Below are positions 1 through 5,282 of a stretch of 7,969 nt of DNA, piece after piece. Below the pieces are notes generated by a model. That model made no database searches. It saw nothing but the letters and a program-made list of their open reading frames with translations, and was not told the origin of the DNA. Source of the stretch: JAJPXC01 sp964562375. Its GTDB lineage: Bacteria > Bacteroidota > Bacteroidia > Bacteroidales > Muribaculaceae. Position 1 is the stretch's first letter. Every line of letters begins with the position of its first letter. The stretch lies in assembly GCA_964562375.1 (NCBI GenBank), contig CAZLSW010000110.1, positions 1-7,969 of the forward strand. The letters are read 5' to 3'. A program made the position numbers and the translations under genes.

Positions 1-134
1 CGAAGTTAGGCCGAATCCCCGTCGCTTGCAATCCGGCCTGTTTCGGATGGTTACGTAGGAAAGTCCCCTTGTGGCAGTTTGGACTGTTGTATTAGTGCAG
101 TCGGGCCGACATGGTGACATTCTGACTAACGAAA
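1..134. other. No recognisable gene at left edge
   Basis: I see no supportable coding sequence or known RNA here. All three plus frames stop early. One minus frame is open from an ATG at 120 to the window edge (40 codons), but its translation is rich in Cys, Arg and Pro and resembles no family I know. Small inverted repeats are present: AGGCCG at 8-13 with CGGCCT at 34-39, AGTCC at 62-66 with GGACT at 81-85, and GTCGG at 100-104 with CCGAC at 106-110. The stretch could be the tail of a structured RNA or plain intergenic sequence. Confidence 0.3.
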
Positions 135-161
135 AGCGCGGCCCCGGGGTGGGGTCGCGCT
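135..161 (-). terminator. Probable eno terminator
   Basis: An 11-bp stem, with one G-T wobble, pairs 135-145 with 151-161 around a 5-nt loop. On the minus strand the stem is followed by a short TTTC run, so it suits termination of eno transcripts about 50 nt after the eno stop. The T-run is short, so efficiency is uncertain. On the plus strand it is followed by GTTTCTT, so it might also work in that direction. Confidence 0.6.
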
Positions 162-176
162 GTTTCTTGTGGGGTA

Positions 177-195
177 TCGGGCCGGTACGGCCCGA
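177..195 (-). other. Stem-loop directly after eno
   Basis: A perfect 8-bp stem, TCGGGCCG (177-184) with CGGCCCGA (188-195), has a 3-nt loop and begins 12 nt after the eno stop codon. It has no T-run of its own. It probably acts with the hairpin at 135-161 as a double 3' structure that ends or protects the eno mRNA. Confidence 0.5.
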
Positions 196-207
196 ATTCC
201 TGTCTAA

Positions 208-1515
208 TTATTCGGGGCGCTTGGTCTTCTTGCCGTAGCCGTACTGGGCGGCGCAGCCGAGCTCTTCCTCGATGCGGAGGAGCTGATTGTACTTGGCCAT
301 ACGGTCGGAACGCGAAGCCGAGCCGGTCTTGATTTGTCCGGCGTTGGTGGCAACGGCGATGTCGGCGATGGTGGCGTCCTCGGTCTCACCGGAGCGGTGG
401 GAGATGACGGCGGTGTACTTGTTGCGCTGTGCGAGCTCAACGGCGCGGAGGGTCTCGGTCAACGAGCCGATCTGGTTAACCTTAACGAGGATGGAGTTGG
501 CGCATCCTTCCTCGATACCGCGCTTGAGGTACTTAACGTTGGTAACGAAGAGGTCGTCACCCACGAGCTGGCAGCGGTCGCCGATAAGGTCGGTGAGGAT
601 CTTCCAGCCTTCCCAGTCGTTCTCGGCCATGCCGTCCTCGATGGAGTCGATGGGGTATTTCTCAACGAGGCCCTTGAGGTACTCGGCCTGCTCCTGGGAG
701 GTGTAGGTAGCGCCGCCTTTCTCTTTCTCGGCTCCGTTGTTGAGGTGGCTGTAGTGGTACTTGCCGTCCTCGTAGAACTCGGAGGAAGCGCAGTCAAGGC
801 CGATGGTGACGTCCTTGCCGGGCTTGTAGCCAGCCTTCTCGATAGCCTGCATGATGACGTTGAGGGCGTCCTCGGTCCCGTCGAGAGCGGGAGCGAAACC
901 GCCTTCGTCACCTACAGCGGTCGACAGGCCGCGGTCGTGGAGCACTTTCTTGAGGTTGTGGAACACCTCGGTACCCATGCGGATACCCTCCTTGAAGGAG
1001 GTGGCGCCGATGGGACGGATCATGAACTCCTGGAAGCAGATGGGGGCGTCGGAGTGAGCGCCACCGTTGATGATGTTCATCATGGGCACGGGGAGCACGT
1101 AGGTGTTGCAGCCGCCGATGTATTTGTAGAGGGGGAGGTCGAGGTAGTCGGCGGCGGCTTTAGCGACGGCGAGGGAAACTCCGAGGATGGCGTTGGCGCC
1201 GAGGTTGCTCTTGGTGTCGGTACCGTCGAGGGCGATCATGGTCTCGTCGATCTTGATCTGGTCGAGGGCGCTCATGCCCACGAGAGCTTCAGCGATGGGG
1301 CCGTTAACGTTGGCGACAGCTTTCTGCACGCCCTTGCCCATGTAGCGACCCTTGTCGCCGTCACGGAGCTCGAGAGCCTCGTTAACGCCGGTGGATGCGC
1401 CCGAGGGAACGGAAGCGCGACCACGTGCGCCCGATTCGAGGATTACGTCTACTTCCACAGTGGGATTGCCGCGTGAGTCGAGTACCTCACGTCCGATGAT
1501 TTTCTCAATTTTCAT
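208..1515 (-). CDS. eno: Enolase (phosphopyruvate hydratase)
   Basis: Enolase converts 2-phosphoglycerate to phosphoenolpyruvate in glycolysis and runs the reverse step in gluconeogenesis. It is a cytosolic, Mg-dependent enzyme. The 435-aa length is normal for bacterial enolase, and the family's key positions are present. These are the mobile loop GASTG (39-43), E204 in GDEGG (catalytic acid), Mg ligands D241, E293 in SIEDG and D320 in LVGDDLF, the base K345 in LVKVNQIG, H373-R374-S375 in the ISHRSGETED signature, and K396 in IKTGS. The start MKIEKIIGREVLDSRG matches the usual enolase N-terminus. There is no Shine-Dalgarno sequence, as expected in Bacteroidota. The gene appears monocistronic, with its own promoter near 1577-1609 and paired hairpins downstream. 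It is divergent from the efflux operon. The long open frame antisense to it is a composition artefact. Confidence 0.98.
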   Translation of the reverse strand: MKIEKIIGREVLDSRGNPTVEVDVILESGARGRASVPSGASTGVNEALELRDGDKGRYMGKGVQKAVANVNGPIAEALVGMSALDQIKIDETMIALDGTDTKSNLGANAILGVSLAVAKAAADYLDLPLYKYIGGCNTYVLPVPMMNIINGGAHSDAPICFQEFMIRPIGATSFKEGIRMGTEVFHNLKKVLHDRGLSTAVGDEGGFAPALDGTEDALNVIMQAIEKAGYKPGKDVTIGLDCASSEFYEDGKYHYSHLNNGAEKEKGGATYTSQEQAEYLKGLVEKYPIDSIEDGMAENDWEGWKILTDLIGDRCQLVGDDLFVTNVKYLKRGIEEGCANSILVKVNQIGSLTETLRAVELAQRNKYTAVISHRSGETEDATIADIAVATNAGQIKTGSASRSDRMAKYNQLLRIEEELGCAAQYGYGKKTKRPE

Positions 1516-1576
1516 AATTCTGTAAGTTAAAACAGGAATATATTTGGTTATTTTCTCTTCTTTGGTTTTGACACGG

Positions 1577-1609
1577 CAAATTTACGAATTTTTTCCGTAA
1601 TCGCGTAAA
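1577..1609 (-). promoter_or_regulatory. Predicted eno promoter
   Basis: On the minus strand the sequence TAAATTTG (1584 to 1577) matches the Bacteroidota -7 consensus TAnnTTTG. About 21 nt upstream lies TTTA (1609 to 1606), a weak match to the -33 TTTG. This would start transcription near 1571 and give eno a 5' untranslated region of about 55 nt. The call rests on pattern only. Confidence 0.5.
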
Positions 1610-1638
1610 TAGGCGACTAATCTATTTAGAAAATTTTG

Positions 1639-1646
1639 TAACTTTG
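1639..1646 (+). promoter_or_regulatory. Predicted -7 element of efflux operon
   Basis: TAACTTTG on the plus strand is an exact TAnnTTTG match. No good TTTG -33 element stands at the expected distance, so the promoter may be weak or activator-dependent. A start near 1651-1653 would give the efflux operon a leader of about 155 nt. Confidence 0.5.
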
Positions 1647-1654
1647 CACTCCGA

Positions 1655-1664
1655 AGACGCGTCT
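1655..1664. promoter_or_regulatory. 10-bp palindrome at predicted start site
   Basis: AGACGCGTCT is a perfect 10-bp palindrome lying 8 nt after the -7 element, close to the predicted transcription start. That position suits an operator for a dimeric repressor of the efflux genes. No regulator gene is present in the window, so this is inference from position and symmetry. It could also be a chance palindrome or part of the leader fold. Confidence 0.3.
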
Positions 1665-1675
1665 GAAGCGTATAA

Positions 1676-1756
1676 TAAAGGCGGTCGCCGCGACAGGGCA
1701 GCGACCGAGAGTTCCAGCATAAGACCGTGAGTAACAACCTCTGTCGGGAGCCTTTA
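1676..1756 (+). promoter_or_regulatory. Candidate structured leader RNA with pseudoknot
   Basis: This sits in the predicted 5' leader of the efflux operon. Three helices can form together. TAAAGGC (1676-1682) pairs with GCCTTTA (1750-1756), 7 bp. Immediately inside, GGTCGC (1683-1688) pairs with GCGACC (1701-1706), 6 bp. The hairpin loop segment 1691-1698 (CGACAGGG) pairs with 1739-1746 (CCTGTCG-type strand with one G-T), making a pseudoknot just before the closing strand. A competing pairing exists because GACCG occurs twice (1703-1707 and 1723-1727) and CGGTC at 1682-1686 can pair with either. It matches no riboswitch class that I recognise. It may be a ligand- or ribosome-sensing leader, but chance folding of a GC-rich stretch is possible. 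Confidence 0.35.
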
Positions 1757-1776
1757 CGACCCTCGATAGGTAATCT

Positions 1777-1791
1777 TTAATGTAACATTAA
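1777..1791. promoter_or_regulatory. Palindrome just upstream of adaptor start
   Basis: TTAATG and CATTAA form 6-bp arms around TAA, ending 15 nt before the ATG at 1807. It could be a protein-binding site or a small hairpin near the translation start. It is AT-rich, so it may also be a chance occurrence. Confidence 0.25.
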
Positions 1792-1806
1792 TCAGTTTTC
1801 GCTCTT

Positions 1807-2850
1807 ATGTCGGCAGCTTACATGACATCTAAAAAAGTAATAGGCAACGTCATCACCATCGCTCTTATCGTGTGTGGCATCGTGTGGGTGTGCGCCAAAT
1901 TCATCGACCTCGGAAGCGGCACGTTCACCGACAACGCCTCGGTGCGCCAGAACATGGTGGCGGTCAACTCCAAGGCCCAGGGATTTATCAAGGATATACG
2001 TTTCGACGAGTACACGCATGTCCATAAGGGCGACACGCTTGTGGTGCTTGACGATTCGGAATATGTGATCGCTGTGGCACAGGCCGAGGCCAACTACAAA
2101 AGCGCCTTGGCAGATCGCACGGTGGCTGGTAGCGGTGTGGCTACGGCCGGCAACAACGTGGCCGTTTCGGAGGCCGCTATCGCCGAGGTGAAAGCCAATC
2201 TCGACAATGCCGAGACCAATTACAAGCGCTATTCCCACTTGCTTGAGAACGAGGCTGTTACGCAGCAGGAATTTGATGTTGTGGAAACGCAGTACAAGGC
2301 GTTGAAAGCGCGGTATGAGACAATGTTGCGCCAGCGCGATTCGTCGCGCTTGGTAAAGGAGGAGCAGACGACCCGCTTGGACCTGAACGACGCCAACATT
2401 GACGCCGCCAAGGCCGCGCTCGACTTGGCGCGTCTCAACCTTTCCTATTGCACTGTCATCGCCCCTTGCGACGGTTATACCACCCGCAAGGATATCCAGG
2501 TGGGCCAGCTGATACAGCCCGGCCAGTTGTTGCTCACGCTGCTCGATGACAAGGAGTACTGGGTGATCGCCAACTACCGCGAGAAGCAATTGAGCAACAT
2601 CTCCGTTGGCACTCCCATCGAGATCACTGTCGACGCTATCAAGGGGGTGAAATACAACGGCGTGGTCACCTCGATTTCCAATGCGACCGGCTCGCAGACG
2701 TCGCTGGTGCCTCAGGACAACGCAACCGGTAATTTCGTGAAGGTGGAGCAACGCGTACCGGTGAGAATCGCTTTCACCGACGACAACCGTCCCGAGGATA
2801 TGGCCTTGTTGCGCAGCGGCTTGAACGTGGAATGTAACGTCAAGAAATAA
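1807..2850 (+). CDS. emrA: EmrA-type periplasmic adaptor (HlyD family)
   Basis: This is a membrane-fusion protein that links an inner-membrane MFS drug exporter to an outer-membrane channel, giving a three-part efflux pump. The 347-aa protein has a short cytosolic N-terminus, one membrane anchor (about 11-31), a first half of the lipoyl-like domain (about 50-85), a long alpha-helical hairpin (about 85-212) and the returning lipoyl half NLSYCTVIAPCDGYTTRKDI (211-230). A beta-barrel region follows to about 325. The stretch LVPQDNATGNFVKVEQRVPV (300-319) closely resembles the EmrA signature, which separates it from RND-type adaptors. The start at 1807 has no Shine-Dalgarno support, and an internal ATG at 1822 (MTSKKVIGN) is an equally plausible start. 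Its stop overlaps the start of the next gene in TAATG, so the two are probably translationally coupled. The substrate is unknown. Confidence 0.9.
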   Translation: MSAAYMTSKKVIGNVITIALIVCGIVWVCAKFIDLGSGTFTDNASVRQNMVAVNSKAQGFIKDIRFDEYTHVHKGDTLVVLDDSEYVIAVAQAEANYKSALADRTVAGSGVATAGNNVAVSEAAIAEVKANLDNAETNYKRYSHLLENEAVTQQEFDVVETQYKALKARYETMLRQRDSSRLVKEEQTTRLDLNDANIDAAKAALDLARLNLSYCTVIAPCDGYTTRKDIQVGQLIQPGQLLLTLLDDKEYWVIANYREKQLSNISVGTPIEITVDAIKGVKYNGVVTSISNATGSQTSLVPQDNATGNFVKVEQRVPVRIAFTDDNRPEDMALLRSGLNVECNVKK

Positions 2851-4499
2851 TGGCCGAGCAAGAGAAGTCCTGGGACAAAGAGGGCGAAAAAGGCGGGGAC
2901 GGCTGGAAACAGTCGGGTCCACCGAAGTTCTCCCTGCCGATGTTCCGAAAGTGGGTGCCTGAGGGGTGGCGCTTTTGGATTATATTGATGTTCCCGCTGG
3001 TATTTCAGATGTCCGACCCGATGTTCATGGGGTTGTCCACCGAGGTATCGTCGGCGTTGTCGCTGTGGAATGAGGATATCCTTTTCTGCGGCTATGCGGG
3101 CATGATTGGTGTTACGATGACGTTCCCGATCTTGTTCCGACTGAAATTCCGTTTCACCACTCGGAGGATATTCTTGATCGTGTGCTTGGGCATGGCGGTG
3201 ATCTCCATGATATGCATGCACATCCGATGCGTGCCGGTGCTGATAATCTTAAGTTTCCTGTTTGGCGTGCTTAAGTTGTGGGGGTCGTTTGAGGGCTTTT
3301 CGTCGATAATGCTCAAGGTTGCGCCGAGGTACAACTTCGCGCCGTTTTTGGCTGTGGTGTTCCTGGTGGTTTTTTGCGCCATAGAGATTTCGGGAATTAT
3401 CGGCGTGTGGATAGTGCATATCGCCACGTGGAAGCATATGCATTACCTCACGATAGGCTTGCAATTGGTGATGGCCTGCGTGGCTTTCTTCGTGATGCGT
3501 GATTTTCGGCCGATACCCAAGCAGAGCCTGGCCGGCATCAGTTGGGTGGGCTTGGTGTTGTGGGCCATCGTGTTGCTGGCGTTTACGTTCATCTGCGTCT
3601 ATGGCGACAATCTCGACTGGTTCAATTCACCGTATATCAACGTGGCTGTCGGGATTATCCTTTTGACTCTGGGCGTGATCGTGGCCCGCACGACGGGCAA
3701 TCCTGGGGCGTATATCCCATTCAAGGCGTTCCGCTACCGTAATGTGGTGACTATCACCGTTGTATTCTTGATCGCTTGCGTGATGATGAGCACCGAGAGC
3801 ACGTTACAGCATATTTTCACCCATGAGGTGCTGGATTTCGACCCTTATGGGTCAATATCGTTGAAAGTGGCAGTGCTGTTGGGGTTGATCGCCGGCGGAT
3901 GGTTTGGTTACTATGCCATTGAGCATCTGGGTATTGGGGTGAAGAATTTGACGTTGCTGTGCGTGTTGCTGTTGACGATGTACGCCATCTCGATGTGCCT
4001 GTTGATTTCGCCGGACACGGCGTTGCATCACATGTGGTTGCCGCTATTCCTGTTCGGCATGGGCCACGTGCTTTTGTTTGTGGTGCTGACCACCTATATT
4101 GAGGGTGTAGTGCCGTTGGAGCACCGGTTCCACGCGTTGACGATACTGGGCTTCGCCCGAATAGGGGCCGGGACGGCCTTGGGATGCGCGGTTTTCGGTT
4201 TCTTCTTTAAGGGCGCTTTGAAGCACAATATCGCGCTGTTGGGGAGTTCGGCCAACGCTGTGACGACGGCGCAGGTGCCCATGGGCGACGCCATGAGCGA
4301 GGTTGTGCGTCAGGCTATGATGCTGTCGTTGAAGGAGTTGTTCGCGTTGGCTGTGTTGCTAGGTATCATCACGATGATTATCATCGGCTCGATACGTTAC
4401 CGCAAGGAGGTGAAGTTCGTCTACGATTCGTGGCGCGACGTGATCCTCTACCTCTACCGCCACATCACCCCTACCCGAAGCTGCCAAAGAGAGAATTAA
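2850..4499 (+). CDS. emrB: EmrB-type MFS exporter (DHA2, 14 helices)
   Basis: This is an inner-membrane proton-driven exporter that pairs with the adaptor encoded just upstream; start and stop codons overlap by one base (TAATG). The 549-aa protein has a hydrophilic N-terminus of about 40 residues and about 14 hydrophobic segments, near 41-56, 78-97, 107-125, 129-148, 164-186, 199-216, 228-250, 262-279, 298-315, 338-353, 365-387, 394-415, 430-453 and 496-515. An acidic residue in helix 1 (D56, in FQMSDPMF) sits where the DHA families carry their coupling acid. The loop GDNLDWFNSPYI (252-263) resembles the EmrB DLDWF region. The MFS loop 2-3 motif (GxLaDRxGRr) is degenerate here (PILFRLKFRFTTRR, 93-106). 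No TolC-type channel gene adjoins, so one encoded elsewhere would be needed for a complete pump. The gene ends 4 nt from the convergent antitoxin gene with no visible terminator. The substrate is unknown. Confidence 0.85.
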   Translation: MAEQEKSWDKEGEKGGDGWKQSGPPKFSLPMFRKWVPEGWRFWIILMFPLVFQMSDPMFMGLSTEVSSALSLWNEDILFCGYAGMIGVTMTFPILFRLKFRFTTRRIFLIVCLGMAVISMICMHIRCVPVLIILSFLFGVLKLWGSFEGFSSIMLKVAPRYNFAPFLAVVFLVVFCAIEISGIIGVWIVHIATWKHMHYLTIGLQLVMACVAFFVMRDFRPIPKQSLAGISWVGLVLWAIVLLAFTFICVYGDNLDWFNSPYINVAVGIILLTLGVIVARTTGNPGAYIPFKAFRYRNVVTITVVFLIACVMMSTESTLQHIFTHEVLDFDPYGSISLKVAVLLGLIAGGWFGYYAIEHLGIGVKNLTLLCVLLLTMYAISMCLLISPDTALHHMWLPLFLFGMGHVLLFVVLTTYIEGVVPLEHRFHALTILGFARIGAGTALGCAVFGFFFKGALKHNIALLGSSANAVTTAQVPMGDAMSEVVRQAMMLSLKELFALAVLLGIITMIIIGSIRYRKEVKFVYDSWRDVILYLYRHITPTRSCQREN

Positions 4500-4503
4500 A
4501 CAA

Positions 4504-4701
4504 CTAAGCTACTGGAGAATATTCTTTCATGTCATCTGCCATAGAAAAATGTTCGTCTTCATATTCCATGACGATTTCCGACATAATTGAAAGTTCCATG
4601 GCTTCAGGGCTGGCAGTAGGCTCACAATCGGGAACCACATCAATTAGGTCCTCAATGCGTTTAAGGGCGTATAAATATTGGTCTTTGTTAAACTTACACA
4701 T
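4504..4701 (-). CDS. higA: Short HigA-like antitoxin lacking HTH domain
   Basis: The 65-aa acidic protein follows the HigB-like toxin gene by 9 nt, in the toxin-first order typical of higBA. Its first ~50 residues (KDQYLYALKRIEDLIDVVP, then PEAMELSIMSEIVMEYEDEHF) look like the N-terminal part of HigA proteins, where 'QY..AL..ie.L' and 'E..lls.iv..yE.eh' precede the DNA-binding domain. Ordinary HigA proteins run on to roughly 110-140 aa with a Cro/C1-type helix-turn-helix. Here the protein stops after YSPVA and no HTH is encoded downstream, where the exporter gene's 3' end begins after 4 nt. I infer either a naturally minimal antitoxin or a truncated one. It may still neutralise the toxin but should not bind the operator itself. 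Base composition is visibly more AT-rich than its neighbours, consistent with acquisition. There is no Shine-Dalgarno sequence. Confidence 0.65.
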   Translation of the reverse strand: MCKFNKDQYLYALKRIEDLIDVVPDCEPTASPEAMELSIMSEIVMEYEDEHFSMADDMKEYSPVA

Positions 4702-4710
4702 GGCTAAACT

Positions 4711-5004
4711 TTATATAGAGCTACAATCTATTTTGTCATACTCGGCATGAGTTCCCACAAAGCGTATGAACACAAATTGTGGAGTAAATTTAATAACCAC
4801 GACTAAGCGGTAATTGTTTCCTTTGATGTTGAAAACGTACCGCTGATTGCCTACGTAATCAACTGATGGAAAGTCTTGCCTAATGTCGGCAAGATTTTTC
4901 CATTGGGCATGTTCTACTATTATGCGCCATCTTACTAATGCCTCCTTTGCATCGGCGTGAACCGTATAATAGTTCTTGAGGGTTGCCGTGCTGATTATTC
5001 TCAT
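4711..5004 (-). CDS. higB: HigB-family mRNA interferase toxin
   Basis: This RelE-fold toxin probably cleaves mRNA at the ribosome and so slows growth when not bound by antitoxin. I chose the ATG at 5004 (MRIISTATLKNYYT, 97 aa), because family members begin M-R-I-I/H-L-I at this point. The 16 residues encoded upstream, to 5052, are AT-rich low-complexity sequence that overlaps the promoter. Family landmarks are W26 and W35 in the helical part, YVFNIKGNNYRLVVVI (56-71) and RFVGTHAEYDKID (81-93). They align with the E. coli YgjN/HigB pattern YVFNxxGNxxR and THKEYD. R66, H86 and Y89 are therefore candidate active-site residues by family analogy. The gene is AT-rich, has its own promoter and sits just after the amt terminator. 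Its usual partner follows downstream but is shortened. Confidence 0.88.
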   Translation of the reverse strand: MRIISTATLKNYYTVHADAKEALVRWRIIVEHAQWKNLADIRQDFPSVDYVGNQRYVFNIKGNNYRLVVVIKFTPQFVFIRFVGTHAEYDKIDCSSI

Positions 5005-5009
5005 ATTTG

Positions 5010-5041
5010 CAAAGTTATTGTAAAATAATGATATATACAAA
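5010..5041 (-). promoter_or_regulatory. higBA promoter, near-leaderless
   Basis: On the minus strand TTTG (5041 to 5038), a 20-nt spacer and TAACTTTG (5017 to 5010) closely match the Bacteroidota consensus TTTG-N19-TAnnTTTG. The last G of the -7 element lies only 5 nt before the ATG at 5004. Transcription should therefore begin at or within a few bases of the start codon. The repeated GTATAT words at the upstream edge (about 5031-5050) could be operator half-sites. Confidence 0.7.
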
Positions 5042-5058
5042 TTTATATACAAAAAATT

Positions 5059-5091
5059 GATCCCGCCCAGCCTCGGCGGCTCGACGGGATC
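5059..5091 (-). terminator. Rho-independent terminator of amt transcript
   Basis: GATCCCG (5059-5065) pairs with CGGGATC (5085-5091), with an inner AGCC/GGCT stem (5069-5072 with 5078-5081). On the minus strand the stem is followed by AATTTTTT, a clear T-run. It lies about 190 nt after the amt stop and directly before the higB promoter, so it both ends the ammonium operon and shields higBA from read-through. Confidence 0.8.
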
Positions 5092-5172
5092 CCAAATTTA
5101 CAGCAGGTAATTCGCAAAAAATGAAAAGCAGAAAAATAGGTTATAGTTGTGAGTTATCAGTTTTTAGGGGGT

Positions 5173-5257
5173 GTCGTGTAATCGAGCATTCGAGTATTCG
5201 TGAATTCGATTTTCTTTTTTTCGAGTGCACGATTGCACGAGTACACGAATACACGAC
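5173..5257. repeat. Phased octamer hairpin, 5 TCG + 5 CGA units
   Basis: TCG occurs at 5174, 5182, 5190, 5198 and 5206, and CGA occurs at 5222, 5230, 5238, 5246 and 5254. Both series keep an exact 8-nt step and are mirror-symmetric around a T-rich loop (5209-5221). Aligning the 36-nt arms gives 27 Watson-Crick pairs plus 3 G-T pairs. The outer 8 bp (GTCGTGTA with TACACGAC) and every TCG/CGA core pair perfectly, while mismatches fall only in the variable bases between cores. The right-arm units follow CGANTRCA. The element lies in the amt 3' untranslated region, between stop codon and terminator. No function is known to me. Confidence 0.85.
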
Positions 5258-5282
5258 GGCCACCAACCACTCACCACTTGAT

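Noticed and set aside
1..120. Minus-strand open frame running off the left edge from an ATG at 120
   Set aside because: Only 40 codons, an odd Cys/Arg/Pro-rich product and no family resemblance; an open frame this short is expected by chance.
334..1476. Long plus-strand open frame (380 codons) antisense to eno
   Set aside because: It is the codon-bias shadow of a clear enolase. Its translation is low-complexity (Val, Gly, Ala, Glu, Asp) and has no domain-like pattern.
1707..1745. preQ1-I-like riboswitch, because AGTTCCAGC resembles its loop
   Set aside because: The A-rich 3' tail needed for the preQ1 pseudoknot is missing, and the downstream genes are efflux rather than queuosine genes.
1792..2922. 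Long minus-strand open frame antisense to the adaptor gene
   Set aside because: It lies wholly over a well-supported HlyD/EmrA gene and has His-, Val- and Leu-rich translation without recognisable motifs.
5005..5052. 16-residue N-terminal extension of the toxin
   Set aside because: The extra residues are AT-driven low complexity, they overlap the promoter core, and the family starts at the ATG at 5004.
5173..5257. CRISPR array
   Set aside because: The repeat units are 8 nt with 5-nt variable parts and mirror orientation, unlike 24-40-nt direct repeats with unique spacers. No cas gene is present.
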